Source: Amoebidium appalachense (lineage: Eukaryota; Ichthyosporea). Taken from it: a DNA stretch of 64,000 nt. Below the pieces are notes generated by a model, which was not told the DNA's origin, made no database searches, and worked only from the letters and a program-made list of their open reading frames with translations. This document shows positions 26,129-43,984 of this stretch, piece after piece. Within the stretch, counting starts at the first letter, position 1. Each line of letters opens with the position of its first letter. The translations under genes were made by a program, and so were the position numbers. The stretch is taken from positions 4,774,001-4,838,000 of the forward strand of contig CAVNZM010000001.1 of assembly GCA_963693365.1 (NCBI GenBank), in the 5' to 3' direction.

Positions 26129-28117
26129 TAGTGACTGGAGTGCTGCGCAGGGTCTTTTTTTGGTTTCGTGCCGAATGCCGTGCCACAAAATTTGTTTGAG
26201 CCGAATTGAAACCGTTTGTGTCAACGGTCTGTGTGAGAAAACAGCAGAGTAGGCTGAGTATTTAATGTGCTTCAGGGTTTGGGGGGGATCCCAAAGAAAA
26301 AAAGAAAAGAAAGAAAAGGAAGAAACAAAGAAGACAAAAGAAAAGATATAAAAGAACCAAGGCCCCCACCCGGATGACGAATCCAGGGTTCGAAAGGTCA
26401 GTGTTTCGTCATCGTACGTGCGGCTGAGCCCTCTACAACTTATGTACAGGACAGTAGCTAGCGTTTATTTTTCAAATGGCCAGACTCCCATGCGAGAGCG
26501 ATTTGTCGCGTGCTTATCCTGTCCTTGAAAAATATCTTGGGTTGACTTATCATTCACTTGAAAACACATAACCGTAGAAGGTACAATCAAGACTTGCCTG
26601 CCCCTACCTTCGAGTCAGCCGCCGCAACATCACGCGTAGGCCCTACTGATCATGTAAACATTTCGAGCCCTAACCAGATCTAAGGCATGCATCGTCAACA
26701 CACATTGAACACAATCGTCATTGGTCCACACGTTAATTTGGCGATCTTCCTCATTGGGTATGTGTGCGACACTGTCTGTGTGTACTACCGGTACAGTGAC
26801 ACGGGTGTGTTGGTTAGGGGGGGGGGGGGGGGGGGAGGGGGAAGCTTTGTGGGGGCTGGGGGGGGGAGGCTGGGGGGGAGGGGGGAGGGGGGAAGCTGGG
26901 GGGGGGGGGGGGGGGGGGGGGGGGGAGGGGGGGGGGGGGGGGGGGGGGGCACAACATTGGTTAGTATGTATGTATGTTAGTAGCCCCCCCCCCCCCCCCC
27001 CCCCCCCCTCCCCACCTTCCTCATTCCGTCCCCTCCCGAATATTCCTGCTCAACCCCGCCCCCAAAGCGTGACAGTGGCATGCAGTCCGTGACAGTGACT
27101 GGGCCAGATCTTGGAATGTGTCACACGAAAGTTTTTGGGCCCTTGGCAATGCCAAACGGTAGGCTAGCCCGGATAGGGGATCCGGATCCCACGGGCAATT
27201 TCAGGCAGGGGAGGGGAGCTGAGGTTGTTCCAAGTTCAATGAGCAAATGCATGAATTATTCCGTTACACAGTGGCTTTTTCTGCAAAGGGCACACACACA
27301 CATGGCTCTGTAATGTCAACACACTGGCCTCCAGCGCATCACACGAGGGCCCGCGCTGCGTTTTTGCTGGCATCGATTGGTGTCACGGTAGTCAAAACAG
27401 GGAGATCCCCCCAGCAGAACTTACTTTGTGGGTCATTTGTGTGGTCGTTCCTTTTCCGCATTGTAATTTTTCATATTAATTCGGAGGAGACCGAGGAGTT
27501 CAGAGGGGTCCGGACTTCGGAGATTCATGGTCATACTGTAGCATAGAGCCATGCATATGAAAATATGAAGCGAATATTATATTTCCAGGAATGAAGCTTT
27601 TTTCTCTCTAATCACCTTCCTGAACTTGACCTGAAGTTGAACTGAGTCTGAAGATTTGAATTTGAAATGAAAAAGATGAGCGCTGAAAATTGGCAACCCA
27701 CACCAGCAGGGTTTAGGGGCTCTAACTGGTTCGTGTTTCGCCAATCAAACGTGCTTTAAGAGAATGATGCAATATTGTATTCGCGATTATCATTGGTCCT
27801 TGTACGTTTTGCCGAGGCGCCGCAGGCCCCGCCCGAGCGGGCGCTACTGATCAGGCGGTTCACATTGCATATCTACTATTTTCTAGCACCCTTATCATCA
27901 GACTTTAAGAGATGAAACAGTAGATGCGTTTTCCATGAAGACAGAAGCAGAAAAAGTGAAAAATAGAAAAATATAGCTGTATGTGACATATGAGCTTACT
28001 ATGGCATTCATTTGGGCTTCCCCTTGCACACTGTTGAAGATCAAGATAACAAGAAAAATTTAAAATGCTGACATCACAGCCGCCATTTCAGGCAGTCCTT
28101 TGTTCACACTTCCTTTG
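25660..28117. other. Intergenic, G tracts and a small hairpin
   Basis: G tracts at about 25740-25765, 25993-26032, 26091-26127 and 26817-26950, and a C tract at 26983-27007. The rest is unique-looking, AT-moderate DNA with only short unsupported ORFs. Confidence 0.5.
26373..26413. repeat. Inverted repeat GATGACGAA/TTCGTCATC
   Basis: Nine-base arms at 26373-26381 and 26405-26413 with a 23-base loop containing GGGTTCGAAAGGTC, which resembles an RNA polymerase III B box. A tRNA-derived SINE remnant is possible but no full tRNA fold is seen. Confidence 0.4.
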
Positions 28118-28178
28118 ATTGGCTGCAAAGCACGCAGGTCTACCACCATTAGGTCATCCCGCGTGGGCGACTATAAAA
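28118..28178 (+). promoter_or_regulatory. PDZ1 promoter: ATTGG and TATAAAA
   Basis: ATTGG at 28118-28122 and TATAAAA at 28172-28178. Several ATGs with short frames lie between here and the PDZ frame, so either the leader carries upstream ORFs or an intron removes them. Confidence 0.55.
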
Positions 28179-28567
28179 CTGGCCGGAGTAGCTCACTTCG
28201 CAACACATCCACTTTGTCGCGAACATGATCAGGACACGTTGTCAACACGGTATACGTAGCCCATCCGAGGAAGATAAAAGACACAGTGCAGTCTTTCAGA
28301 TCTACTCATAAACAAAGCGAACTGTGAACCTGATATAGAGTCGTTACGTAGAAGAAATGCAAAGATGTCGCGTTCATTTGTTAATGATATCCCAGCGCTT
28401 CCAGCACACCACCTTCTTGGTGGGCACGTTCAGGCTGAGTCCCATAAAACAAGCCCGTCTCCCGGACACACACATTGATGGGGCACAAGAAAATTCACAC
28501 GGCACACACACACGCAAACACAAACAGTGCAACAGCTGCACATGCAACACCATCACGAGCCACGAAA

Positions 28568-29137
28568 ATGACGGTCTACTCGCACACCTCGAATGCCGCA
28601 GCGAGTGTAGCACAGGCAGACAGAAACGACTTATACAACATGCATTTGAATACACAAATAATGTACAGCTACAAGAACGGGCAAGACACAAATCTGGGCA
28701 CTCGACATTCACCATATACTTCCCTTTCCCCGGACTACACCACCCGGTTCCGTCGTGAAATTGCTTTCCGAAAACTCGCAAATTCTAGCATCGGTATCCG
28801 CGTTGTACGCGTGCAAGGGCACGTGTACATTAGCCACGTGAAGAAGGGGTCGCGTGGGTGGAACATTGGTCTCTCCCCAGGGGACAGAATTGAGCAGGTG
28901 AACACCATGAACATGAGAGACCCCACTTCTCTTTCCGCTGCGGAGGTTGCCCAGTTGATATTCGAACCGAGTCAGGTGGATATGACGATAGTCGACAATG
29001 CCCTGCCCGAGGAGATTGTGGCGGCTGCTGAGGCGGATTTTCTCGAAAACGTACAAGGTCGGAGACGTGCTTCGGTGAGCTCACGCCTTTCTGAGGCTAG
29101 TCGTATTTCCAGACGCAGTTTCTCGCTGCGCTGGTAG
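28568..29137 (+). CDS. PDZ-domain protein 1
   Basis: 189 residues from the ATG at 28568 (context AAAATGA). The frame is open further upstream to an ATG at 28478, but that part reads through a CA-like repeat and is probably leader. Residues 63-143 form a PDZ domain: the ligand loop is SSIGIRVVRV, then GHVYISHVKKGS, then GLSPGDRIEQVN, then a helix SAAEVAQLIF. Such domains bind C-terminal peptides and act as scaffolds. A conserved extension (ALPEEIVAAAEADFL) follows, and then a basic Ser-rich tail with RRRAS, a basophilic-kinase type site. There is no signal peptide or membrane segment. It is clearly related to the PDZ frame at 33342-34059, including the ALPE-x-IV extension. AATAAA at 29567-29572 may be its poly(A) signal. 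Confidence 0.8.
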   Translation: MTVYSHTSNAAASVAQADRNDLYNMHLNTQIMYSYKNGQDTNLGTRHSPYTSLSPDYTTRFRREIAFRKLANSSIGIRVVRVQGHVYISHVKKGSRGWNIGLSPGDRIEQVNTMNMRDPTSLSAAEVAQLIFEPSQVDMTIVDNALPEEIVAAAEADFLENVQGRRRASVSSRLSEASRISRRSFSLRW

Positions 29138-30708
29138 TTTTTCAATGCTCGTGTTTAATGTCCTGACTGTTCTACTATCTGGTGTAAATATAGTTTGGTG
29201 AAATTGCGCGTGTAATTTACGCACAAAATTGTGGTTCCATGCATGTATACAGGCGTGTATGGGGTTTTTTTAAACGGTCTTCTGGCTTCTGTAGAGCTGT
29301 GAGATGCGCCATGTCCCATCTAAAGAGGGAAACGAAATCTAGGGTTAGAGGAACGATGCCATGTGATAGATGCCCAAATCTTGTAGATATTGGCATATGT
29401 ATATAGATGTATACATTAGCTATATTAGCCTACGCAAAAATGAATCCAAGATTTTTCGATTTAACGTTGTATCACCATGTAAGCATCGTGAAGATGACAG
29501 AGACCAAATCGGTGTCATTCCTATGTGGGAATATTGACCAAGGTCTCGAATCAGCTATGTGTTGTAAATAAACACAAACGTGCTAATTTATTTGTGTGTG
29601 TGGACGACGTGCTGGGCGATATTTTGTATGTGCACGTGTGTTTGGGGGCTACTGGTGGTTTTGATCGTGCTCGCTGCGTCCCCGCCTCCCCCCCCCTCCC
29701 CCCACCCAAAAAAAAAAAAAAACATCAAACACCCCCCCCCCCCCTCCCCCTTTCCCCCCCCCCCACCCCTCATCCCCCTCTCCCCCCTCCCTCCCCGCCC
29801 CCACCCCCCCTCCCCCTCCCCCCCGCGCGCAAACCCACCCACCCACTACCACCATATCTCCTCCTTCGCCTGCCTCTATTTCACGTCGTTTCAAGAAAGT
29901 GAAAAGGTCAAATCGTGCATGCGTGTGTATGTGCCCGTGTGGTATCGCATCTCTAACATGCAGCGCAATAATTCTTTTGTAAGGGAATTCGATAACGTAG
30001 CCATGATTGATGTATTATCGGGCAAGGGGAGGGGGGTGGGGGTGGGGTGTGGGGGGAAGGGGGGAGGGGGAATGGGGCTGCCCACGCCCCCCCATGCGCT
30101 TCTGCCTCTAATCAGGAGCTCTTCTTTTCCTTTACCTTTCCTTTAGATATTGAATTTCTCAACCTCCTCTACCTCTTGCAACCCCTCCCCCTTCCCCCCC
30201 CCCCCCCCACCCACCCACCCACCCCTTGGCGCGTGCAAAAAAAAAAAAGAGAGAGAAGAGAAGAAAGAAGAAAAGAACCCCCCCCCCCCCCCCCAACCAA
30301 AAAAAATAAGAAAAAAATAAAAAATAACAACGATAGAGAGATCCTTGGGGAAAAGAAAGAAAACAGATTCACACCTGGTAGCCTCCCACGATCCTACTAT
30401 GACTCTCCCTCCCTCCCTCCCTCCCTCCCTCCCTCCCTCCCTGCCTCCCTCCCTCCCTCCCTCCCTCCCTCCCTCCCTCAGGCTCCCTCCCTCCCTCCCT
30501 CAGGCTCCCTCCCTCCCTCCCTCCGGCTCCCTCCCTCCCTCAGGCTCCCTCCCTCCCTCCCTCCCTCCCTCCCTCCCTCCCTCCCTCCCCCCTCCCTCCC
30601 TCCCTCCCTAACGTTACCTCTCTCCACCCCCCCCCTCTCTTTTTCTCTCTTTTCCTCTCTCTTCAGTGTCTCTCTCTCTCTTTCTCTCTCTCTGTGTGTG
30701 TGTGCGCA

Positions 30709-30751
<43 letters not shown>

Positions 30752-33231
30752 TTCAGAAAAGAAAAAAAACATGTGGTAACCTCCTGCAATCGTGCATGCC
30801 AGATGACAAAAGCGTATAGTCATCCACCCTTTCCTCTCCCCCATAACCTTGCCAATATGCATTCACCTAGATTCAAAATGTATACACGCGGCAAGAAAAT
30901 TTGACCAATCCTTACATATGCCGTTCCCCTACCAAATCATCCCTCCCCCTTGGAGGCTCCCTCCTCCCCTTGCCTGCCCCACGGCCTCTGCCCACAGTTC
31001 CAGTAGGTTTACATACCTCTCCCCCCCCCCCCCCCCCACCCTCACCCCACCCTAACACCCCCCCCCCCCCCCCCCCTCCCCTCCCCTCCCCGTGCCCCTC
31101 TCCCCACCAATACCCAGTGTGTTTCCGGCACCACCTGCCCCTTCTTGCTGTGCAATTGTGGAGCTGTTAATTTTTGCCTGCTGCCGGAGTAGATCGGGTC
31201 CAAACACACATTAAACTTTCAGGACACCTTTAAGGTAACTCTCAGAGAGCAGATATGAGACTTTCTTCATCGGACCACCCATACACTATATCAGTTATAG
31301 TATTTTTGACTCATTCCGATGCACACCCCGGTTTTTGGGGCAAATCTATCCCCTAAGTTACCTTTGCAAAATGGTATGTTTATGAGTCCCGGAAGTCCCA
31401 TTTCCTCGACGAACAGGATGGCTGTTGCTTTTGAATCGCATATGCCATTGTGTGTGTGGGGGGGCGGGGGGGGGGGGGGGGGGGAGGGGGGAGAGGAGGG
31501 GGAAGGGGGGGGGGGGGGGGGGGGGAGGGGGGGCAGACAATGCGGGCAGGCAGAGGCGGCCCAAGGGAAGACGGAACTGGTGGTGGGTGGGCGGGAGTAG
31601 GGGCGGGTGCAGGGGGGTGGGGGGGAGGGGGAGGGGGGGAGGGGGAAAGGGGGGAGGGGGGCCGGAGGGGGGGGGTAAGGGGGGATTCTCCTTTTGAGGG
31701 TCCGTAAAAAGCCCGGATAGGGAAAAAATTGCCCCTCGAGTTCTGAGTTAAGTGAGGGACACTAAGTGTACTTGGGGCATTGGTGGTGGTGGTCGGGGTC
31801 TGTGTATTGTGTGGGGGGGAGAAGGGGGGAGGGGCGGGGGGACTCGGGAGTGGGGAGTGGGTGGGAGGGGGGGGGGGGGGGGGGGAGGTAGAGGGGGTGG
31901 CGGTGGGGGCGGCGGGGGGTGGGGGGCGGGGGGATTGGCGGAAGATATCTGCACAACAGGTGCAGTGCATTCAGAAATCAGTATTCCTACCACTTAGCCT
32001 ATTCAATGTCTTCTTAACGGGCTAAATACTTGCATTGGTGTAGTGCTGGCGGGCTGCCTGGACTGGTACCACGCAAAACGTTCGTGCGAAAGTAGAGTTT
32101 TTTTTAATTAAAAAAAAGCGTAAAAATGTAAACCTTAACGTCAATCCTCGTTAAGATTAACTTTGATTATAAAATACCACTTGTGCGTGTGCACCAGCGC
32201 GGGGGGACGAAGGGGGGGGGGGGGGAGGGGGAGGGGGGGAGGGGGGGGAGGGGGGGGGGGGGGGAGGGAGGAGGGGACTTTGCAGGAGGGGAAGACGGTG
32301 ACGAAGCCAACCATCTTCAGCTAGTGTTGTTTTAAATTACACTGTGTAGCATAGAAGCGGTATTTGCTATGAGCGAATTTGTGTCTATGTGTAAAGGTTT
32401 GCAAGCGTGTGGCTCTACTCATAGTACGAGTCACCGTCAGTGACCTATATGTGAAGGGTGTGTGTGAGCCTAAGCCTTCAAATGCAAATTATCAGCTGTG
32501 TGGGCCACCAATGCTATTTGTTGCACAGGCATGCATTGCTCAACTGCCTTGAAGTAAGATACTATGTAGTATCAGGTCGAGTGTGCAGGCCTCAAGCCGA
32601 TTTGCCACTGTGGTACATTTAGAACCCCCTCCCTTCGCACCTCCCCCCTCCCCCTCCCCCCCCCCCTCCCCCCTCCCCCCTCCCCCTTTCCTCCCCACTC
32701 CCCCCGCCAGCCACGTGTCCATCACCAATCCCACACAAGCGCAAACACGCACAACCAGGCTTTTCATTATAATGTTGTGTAATCATGTCGCGGCTGCTGC
32801 CGCACATACATGGTGGTTGAGGTCTCTGTGCTTGTCAATGTGTGATGCAAACTTTGTGCATGTTTTCGGACCAAAATTACACTGTGATAGAATAAACCCA
32901 CGTCAAGCAACCTATACAGTCCGAAACTGCATTACTGACTGTGGCATGATGACTATTCATAGCCAACTCGGTTGGTAGCCTAATTGAATCACTTAGTGTT
33001 CCCTACCGCTTACTTACACTGTACCGTATCGAGTCAAAACACACCATGCAACACCCAATACTACACCGCTAATTTTTCTAATTAGCTGAGCCTTGTACAC
33101 TCCCAACAGGTTTTCAGCCGTTATATCTATGCTTTTGCACATCTCAGATGATGCACATGTGTATTCGCCGATGATGGCATCAATAAAAATTTGATGCGGC
33201 TCTACAAATGTAGAACTCTATCATACAGATT

Positions 33232-33233
<2 letters not shown>
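29138..33233. other. Intergenic between the two PDZ genes
   Basis: No supported gene. C-rich tracts at 29690-29830, A/C tracts at about 30238-30330, C tracts at 30713-30751 and 31020-31080, and G-rich stretches at 31450-31680, 31810-31930 and 32210-32275. Short ORFs are low complexity. A non-repetitive part at 32280-32600 and 32760-33230 shows no recognisable coding signal. Confidence 0.5.
30402..30612. repeat. (CCCT)n array with CAGGCTCCCT variant units
   Basis: About 210 bases of CCCT repeats. Variant words CAGGCTCCCTCCCTCCC recur at about 30480, 30500 and 30541, and CGGCTCC once, so it is a tetranucleotide array with minisatellite-like interruptions. Confidence 0.9.
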
Positions 33234-33289
<56 letters not shown>

Positions 33290-33301
33290 ACACACACACA
33301 C
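33234..33301. repeat. C56 followed by (CA)6
   Basis: A run of 56 C (33234-33289) passes into six CA units. It lies just downstream of the PDZ2 stop codon. Confidence 0.95.
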
Positions 33302-33341
33302 AGAATATAGCTTTATAGTCTAAGACTGAAGACCAAGACAT

Positions 33342-34059
33342 TTAGCGACGAGTAGTGCAATTATTGAGTGACACTTGAAGAAAAGACCACACTTTCCTTG
33401 CTTTGTACTTAAGTGAGTCATACCCACCCTCTTTCTTTGTTTTGACCTTCCGAATCGAGTTGCCGACAACCAGCGTTTCTCTTGATGCAGATGTGGTTGC
33501 TAAGGCCCTTCTAAGATATTCATAGACTATATTTTCCGGCAGTGCCTGTTCCACCACACGCATATAGAGTTCTCTCTCTTTCATAATCTCCGCACGCACC
33601 TGTGTTACCGATACCCCCGCCACATGCCTCACACCAAATTCCCCAGCCTGTTCGATTTGGTCGCCAACACACAACCCCAAAAAATGCCCGTGTGACCTTT
33701 TGCACGCCGCAAATGTAAACTTTTTTGTGAATCCGAAGAAGCGAAATGCCCAAGTCGGAGCCCATTCTCTTTGTGATGACCATTTCTCGAGCCATTTTCT
33801 TCGGTTTCCTTCTTCCGCACAAAGGGCCGTTTTCATCGCAATAGCCCAAAATCGGGTATGAAGTGTCGTTGGACCAGGGGCCAACATCAGAACGACGACC
33901 GTCGTTGCCACACAGACCGCATGGTGTGGCCCTCGTTACAGGACGTCGATTATGTTGCCCTGCTAGCCGTACCTTTTCAGGTGTTGTTGTTGAAAGTCCA
34001 CGATTGGATTCTGAAGGGGAGGTGGGAGAAACCAAAACAAAGTCGTGCCGCGTAGCCAC
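33342..34059 (-). CDS. PDZ-domain protein 2, frameshifted, N-terminus not resolved
   Basis: Two overlapping minus frames make one PDZ protein. The first (34059 down to about 33685) gives the N-terminal part and the start of the PDZ domain (SDLGISLLRIHKKVYICGV). The second (to the stop at 33342) gives the rest (GLCVGDQIEQ, then ALPENIVYEYL and a Lys/Arg-rich tail). One extra base in the A6 run at 33679-33684 (T6 in gene sense) explains the shift. No in-frame ATG exists between the upstream stop and 34059, so the first exon is probably further upstream. The homology to PDZ1 extends beyond the domain, so the two are paralogs. It is either a young pseudogene or an intact gene with an assembly indel. 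Confidence 0.7.
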
Positions 34060-35160
34060 TGAAGATGTGTTTGGAACACGAGGACGATTATTAACACGTC
34101 TAATTCTGAGCAGACATGTCTCTGGTGACCAAATAATTCAGATCGTCATTGCTCCATTTGCACATGTATGTTGAAGGTGTATATATGTCTACAATTCACG
34201 ATGGTGGACGTGTGAGTTGTGTGCACTCGCTGTAACAGTTGAGCTCGTATCTCTGGTCGACACCCGTGCGTACGGGGCCTGTCCATGCCTATGGTCATCG
34301 GGTTTGATTTTTTGGTTTTCGTGGTTGACAATGTGACGATGTGGCTGTGCAGCGCTTGTGGGTGAAGAAAACACAAGAGGTTGCATCCTCAACGGGAGCA
34401 TGTTGACTGGTACGGTAGAGTGTGTAGCAGCTACTGCCACGGCACAACGTTAACTTAAGCCTACGGTGGCTGGCAACCTCAGTGAGAGTGGTGGATATGT
34501 ATGTGTGGCTGCTATCTCTATTATTCGGTTAATTTGTCCGTGCGGAACATAGTACTACAAATATTCAGAACACTGTAACACGGACCTCCCTTCGCCTACA
34601 TCTAATGCCTCCTACGGTGTTGGAGCATTAGTGAAAAAAGCCCTTTAAATCCAGTGGTGCAATACTTATGGAGTGGCAGAACAAGAAAAGTCAACCATGT
34701 TGCATTGCCGGGTCGATCAGTCACGAGTCCGTACTTTGACGTTGATGATGGCAGCGTTAGCATGCGACGTTCGAATGTTCATAAATCATGGTGCAAGCTT
34801 TTCTTCACAATAATTTTGATACTATCGTTTATCAACAAGCTTGTGCTACGCTAATAGTCGCACTCAGTCGCAGTATGTGCACGTGGCAACCGTTCATTCA
34901 TAAGTGCAGGGTGCAATGACCGTCGTGAACACGGTCGGTACATATGCACATTAATATTGAGGGCCTTTGATTATAATGAATTATTTGGGTGAGTATAGAT
35001 ACATGTGTACACGTGTTACATCAACGTTCATAATAAAGTAAAACATCAACGTTCATAATAAAGTAAAAACATGTGACTGCTACAGTAGAGAAAACATTGT
35101 TCAACTTGACTGGAACAGGGCTCCCATGAGTAAGCGAGTTGACTCGGGGTGCTGTATAGA
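34060..35160. other. Intergenic with a 25-base tandem duplication
   Basis: No gene recognised. The 5' part may hold the missing first exon and promoter of PDZ2. A perfect two-copy tandem repeat lies at 35018-35067. Confidence 0.4.
35018..35067. repeat. Two perfect 25-base tandem copies
   Basis: The unit starts ACATCAACGTTCATAATAAA. It occurs at 35018-35042 and 35043-35067 without mismatch, so the duplication is recent or constrained. Confidence 0.95.
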
Positions 35161-35231
35161 CCAATAGCACTGATCCGACCTGAATCGATAAATGCTCCAA
35201 CCAGAGTACTGTATGACGTCATCATATAAAA
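35161..35231 (+). promoter_or_regulatory. Orphan promoter: CCAAT, CRE (TGACGTCA), TATAAAA
   Basis: CCAAT at 35161-35165, a perfect cAMP-response-element word TGACGTCA at 35214-35221 and TATAAAA at 35225-35231. It points to the right, into DNA where the only sizeable frames run on the other strand. No plus-strand gene is seen downstream. Confidence 0.45.
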
Positions 35232-35390
35232 ACGCCTGGCGCAGGGTCAGTTTTGCACGTGTTACTCTCTTTTTCTCACCATTTTACCCTAACGTGACAG
35301 GGAACAAGCACATCACAAAAAAACCGTAGAAAAATTCTTGGCGGGGTAGTGGCTTAGTAAGTAATGGTAGGCATTCAACGATTTTGAGCT

Positions 35391-35681
35391 TCAATTTACG
35401 GAGAACTTTGTAGTGTTTGCGCACCCCATGACTACAATAATTTCTCGGAATGCTTGTTGGTATGGCTTATTTTGCACTTTACGGGTTCTGGCACCGGGAG
35501 GCCATAGGCCTGAGCCAAGAAAAACGTCAAACTTGTTACAAATGCGTGCCAAAGATGCATACTTTAAACGTTCACGTTGTTGCTTTTGCACCACAGGTGC
35601 ATTTTTCGTTTGAGAAACATTGACATCAGCTTTCAAATTCGTTTTTTTCGGTACACACACTTCAAATAACCCTTTTAGCAT
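35391..35681 (-). CDS. Small hypothetical ORF downstream of the piggyBac relic
   Basis: A 96-codon minus frame with mixed, protein-like composition (KNAPVVQKQQRERLKYASLA). No domain is recognised. It lies 120 bases past the transposase stop on the same strand, so it could be a relic of the same element or chance. Confidence 0.2.
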   Translation of the reverse strand: MLKGLFEVCVPKKTNLKADVNVSQTKNAPVVQKQQRERLKYASLARICNKFDVFLGSGLWPPGARTRKVQNKPYQQAFREIIVVMGCANTTKFSVN

Positions 35682-35800
35682 CTAGTTACCACAAACAGTT
35701 TCGAAGAAACGAATAAAAACCAAACAAATCACCCCTAATCCGAAAACGACAAATGAGTGTTGCGCAATGTACAGAAACTGACCAGTGGGCAGAAGGTACT

Positions 35801-37452
35801 TTAACGTGTAGTGTTTCTGCGTGATCGTACCGGGCCTGTGTTTGTGTTGACTTGGGTGCGTGTGCGTGGAGGAACACCATGTGTGATGTGGTTTTCGAAG
35901 CATGCACGTGTTTGATCATTGCAGAGAAACACATTACACTTGATGCAGTAGGTATGTGTCTGGTGGCGTTCCCCTTTGTTCCTAAAGCAGAGAACGCATC
36001 TACCTTTTCTTTCTTTTCTGGCACGCTGGTGTCCGTGTAGAGCATGGGGGGCAGGAGCAGCAGGGGGAAGGGGGTATTCTAGTGCAGGCAGGTGGGGGTT
36101 GCATATGAGTGCTTCTGCTAGCTCACGCCTTGTGTCCATGCTCGTGTTTGTGGATTTGCCAAAGTATCTGTATGCAAAGTGTACGTTTGCTACTACAAAC
36201 CCCAGAAGCCCCCCAAAGGTGCGGAGTTGGTGACGTTTAGTGCCCAAGGCTTCGTCCACAGAGCCGTTTAACATTCGTGTTTTGTTGAATATATCGGCCA
36301 TGTTGTAGTTTTCGAAGTATTCTTCGACTGCTTTCGGTTGGGGGACGTCATTTCCGTTTCGTGATTTTCTCGGTTGACCCGGCTGAGTACTTGAACATGA
36401 GGTGATCACTTTCATACTGTAGTTCTTGTTTCTCCATAACACCGCAACGAGGTCTACTCCGTCCACACTGCACACTGCCTCCGACCATACACCACGTCCT
36501 TCCTCACATAGAAGGTCCAACATGTTGAGGGGAAAGTCTCTGGTTGCGGTTTTGACATTGAAAAGTGCGTAGAATCCGATTTTGTACACTTCCCTTGTCC
36601 CGGTTACTGACCCAAACCAGCTGTCTCCGACGATCGTTCTGGGGTTACGGTGGGTGGGGTTGGCCCTTGGGGTTAGAAGACGCAAGGTGGTGCCTGTTCC
36701 AGCTCCCAACTGTCGGTACGGTTTGCTTGCCATCCTAACCGGGTTCGAATGTTCCAGCCATGTAAATCCACATACCCAACCACCTAAGTAGCTCACCCGG
36801 GGTTAAGTCAACCCAATTTTTGTAACGTGCACGACCTACTTCGTTTGTGAGTGGAATGACTGCTGTGAAGAGATACTCCATAGGCATGAAGTGTTCAAAC
36901 AAACACAGAACACTCTTGCGCTTGTTTAGTGCTAGTGGAATGGTTGGTTTTCTGCGTGGGCCTGTTCTTTTGTCAAGTACTTGCTCATTTGGAATGGTCC
37001 ATTTGCAAGGTGCACGTGGGGTCGGTGGGGGTAGGTAACTCTACTTGTTCATCTACAAGTTCTATCTCATCTTCATTCTCACTGTCTGTGACAGGAATCT
37101 CTACTTGTTGGATGTCTCCATCTGGATCTTCGTCACTATCACTCTCTAGCTCGCTACTTGTGTGTTCACTGTCTTCTTCATCTATTAAAGTTAGCTGATG
37201 GCGCAGAACTACTTCTGTGGTACCGTCAAAATCAAACTTTACTTTCCATTCACTGCCTTCGTTTGTCTTGCATCGTTTCACTACTGTGCCAACCAGTATT
37301 TGTGTGTCCCAACTCAGGCCGAACTTCTTGTAAGACCAACGTGTGGTGTCATCTGTGAAATCTTCCCCCTGAACCCCGTCAAATATGTATGCAAAACAAC
37401 AGACACGAGCTCCAGAATAAAGTGACTCTATTGGGTCTAATGTTTTGGCCAT
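35801..37452 (-). pseudogene. piggyBac-type transposase relic, internally deleted
   Basis: The ATG at 37452 opens a 155-residue frame with a small Tudor-like segment (VKFDFDGTTEVVL) and an acidic stretch. A frameshift near 36990 then leads into the piggyBac N-terminal core (LFEHFMPMEYLF, GELLRWLGMW), which ends at about 36740. From there the sequence jumps to the late catalytic core: VGDSWFGS holds the second catalytic Asp and NMADIF the third, followed by a Cys/His-rich C-terminal zinc domain ending at 35801. The roughly 190 residues expected between them, including the first catalytic Asp, are missing. It therefore cannot encode an active transposase. TTAA-flanked ends were not found. Confidence 0.85.
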
Positions 37453-43483
<6,031 letters not shown>

Positions 43484-43944
43484 TCAAAACACCCACCCAT
43501 ATTGAATTTTCCCCAGGAAGCACACTATTCTCTCCACCACCTCCCACGGGAGTTTCCACCAGTGGGCCTGAGAGTGTAGGGGGCCGTCTGGCCCACAGGC
43601 CCTCATGCTATAAATAGCGTGAACCTGACGCTGTAGCTCCAGCGGGAACCTGGTATGGGTCTTGGGGGTCCATGGGTGTGTCATAGCATAGTGCCACTGC
43701 GTGTGTGTTGGTGCGCATGTGTGCATGTGTGTATGTGTGTAATGTGTTTGTCAATGCATGAGCGCACATATCTTAGAGTGAGTAGGTGGTGTGTTGGGTG
43801 TGTGTGTGTGTGTGTGTGTGGCGGCCAGATGTGAGTGCGGGTATGAAGAGCAAATGTAAGGCTGCGGGTACTAGAGTGGAATACGGGAAATACTGCAGCA
43901 CAGGGCCACGAAACTGGAAATAGGGGAGAAATGAAGACAGAAAG

Positions 43945-43984
<40 letters not shown>

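Noticed and set aside
30402-30612. CRISPR-like array
   Set aside because: The repeats are CCCT tetranucleotides with variant units and no unique spacers, and the genome is eukaryotic.
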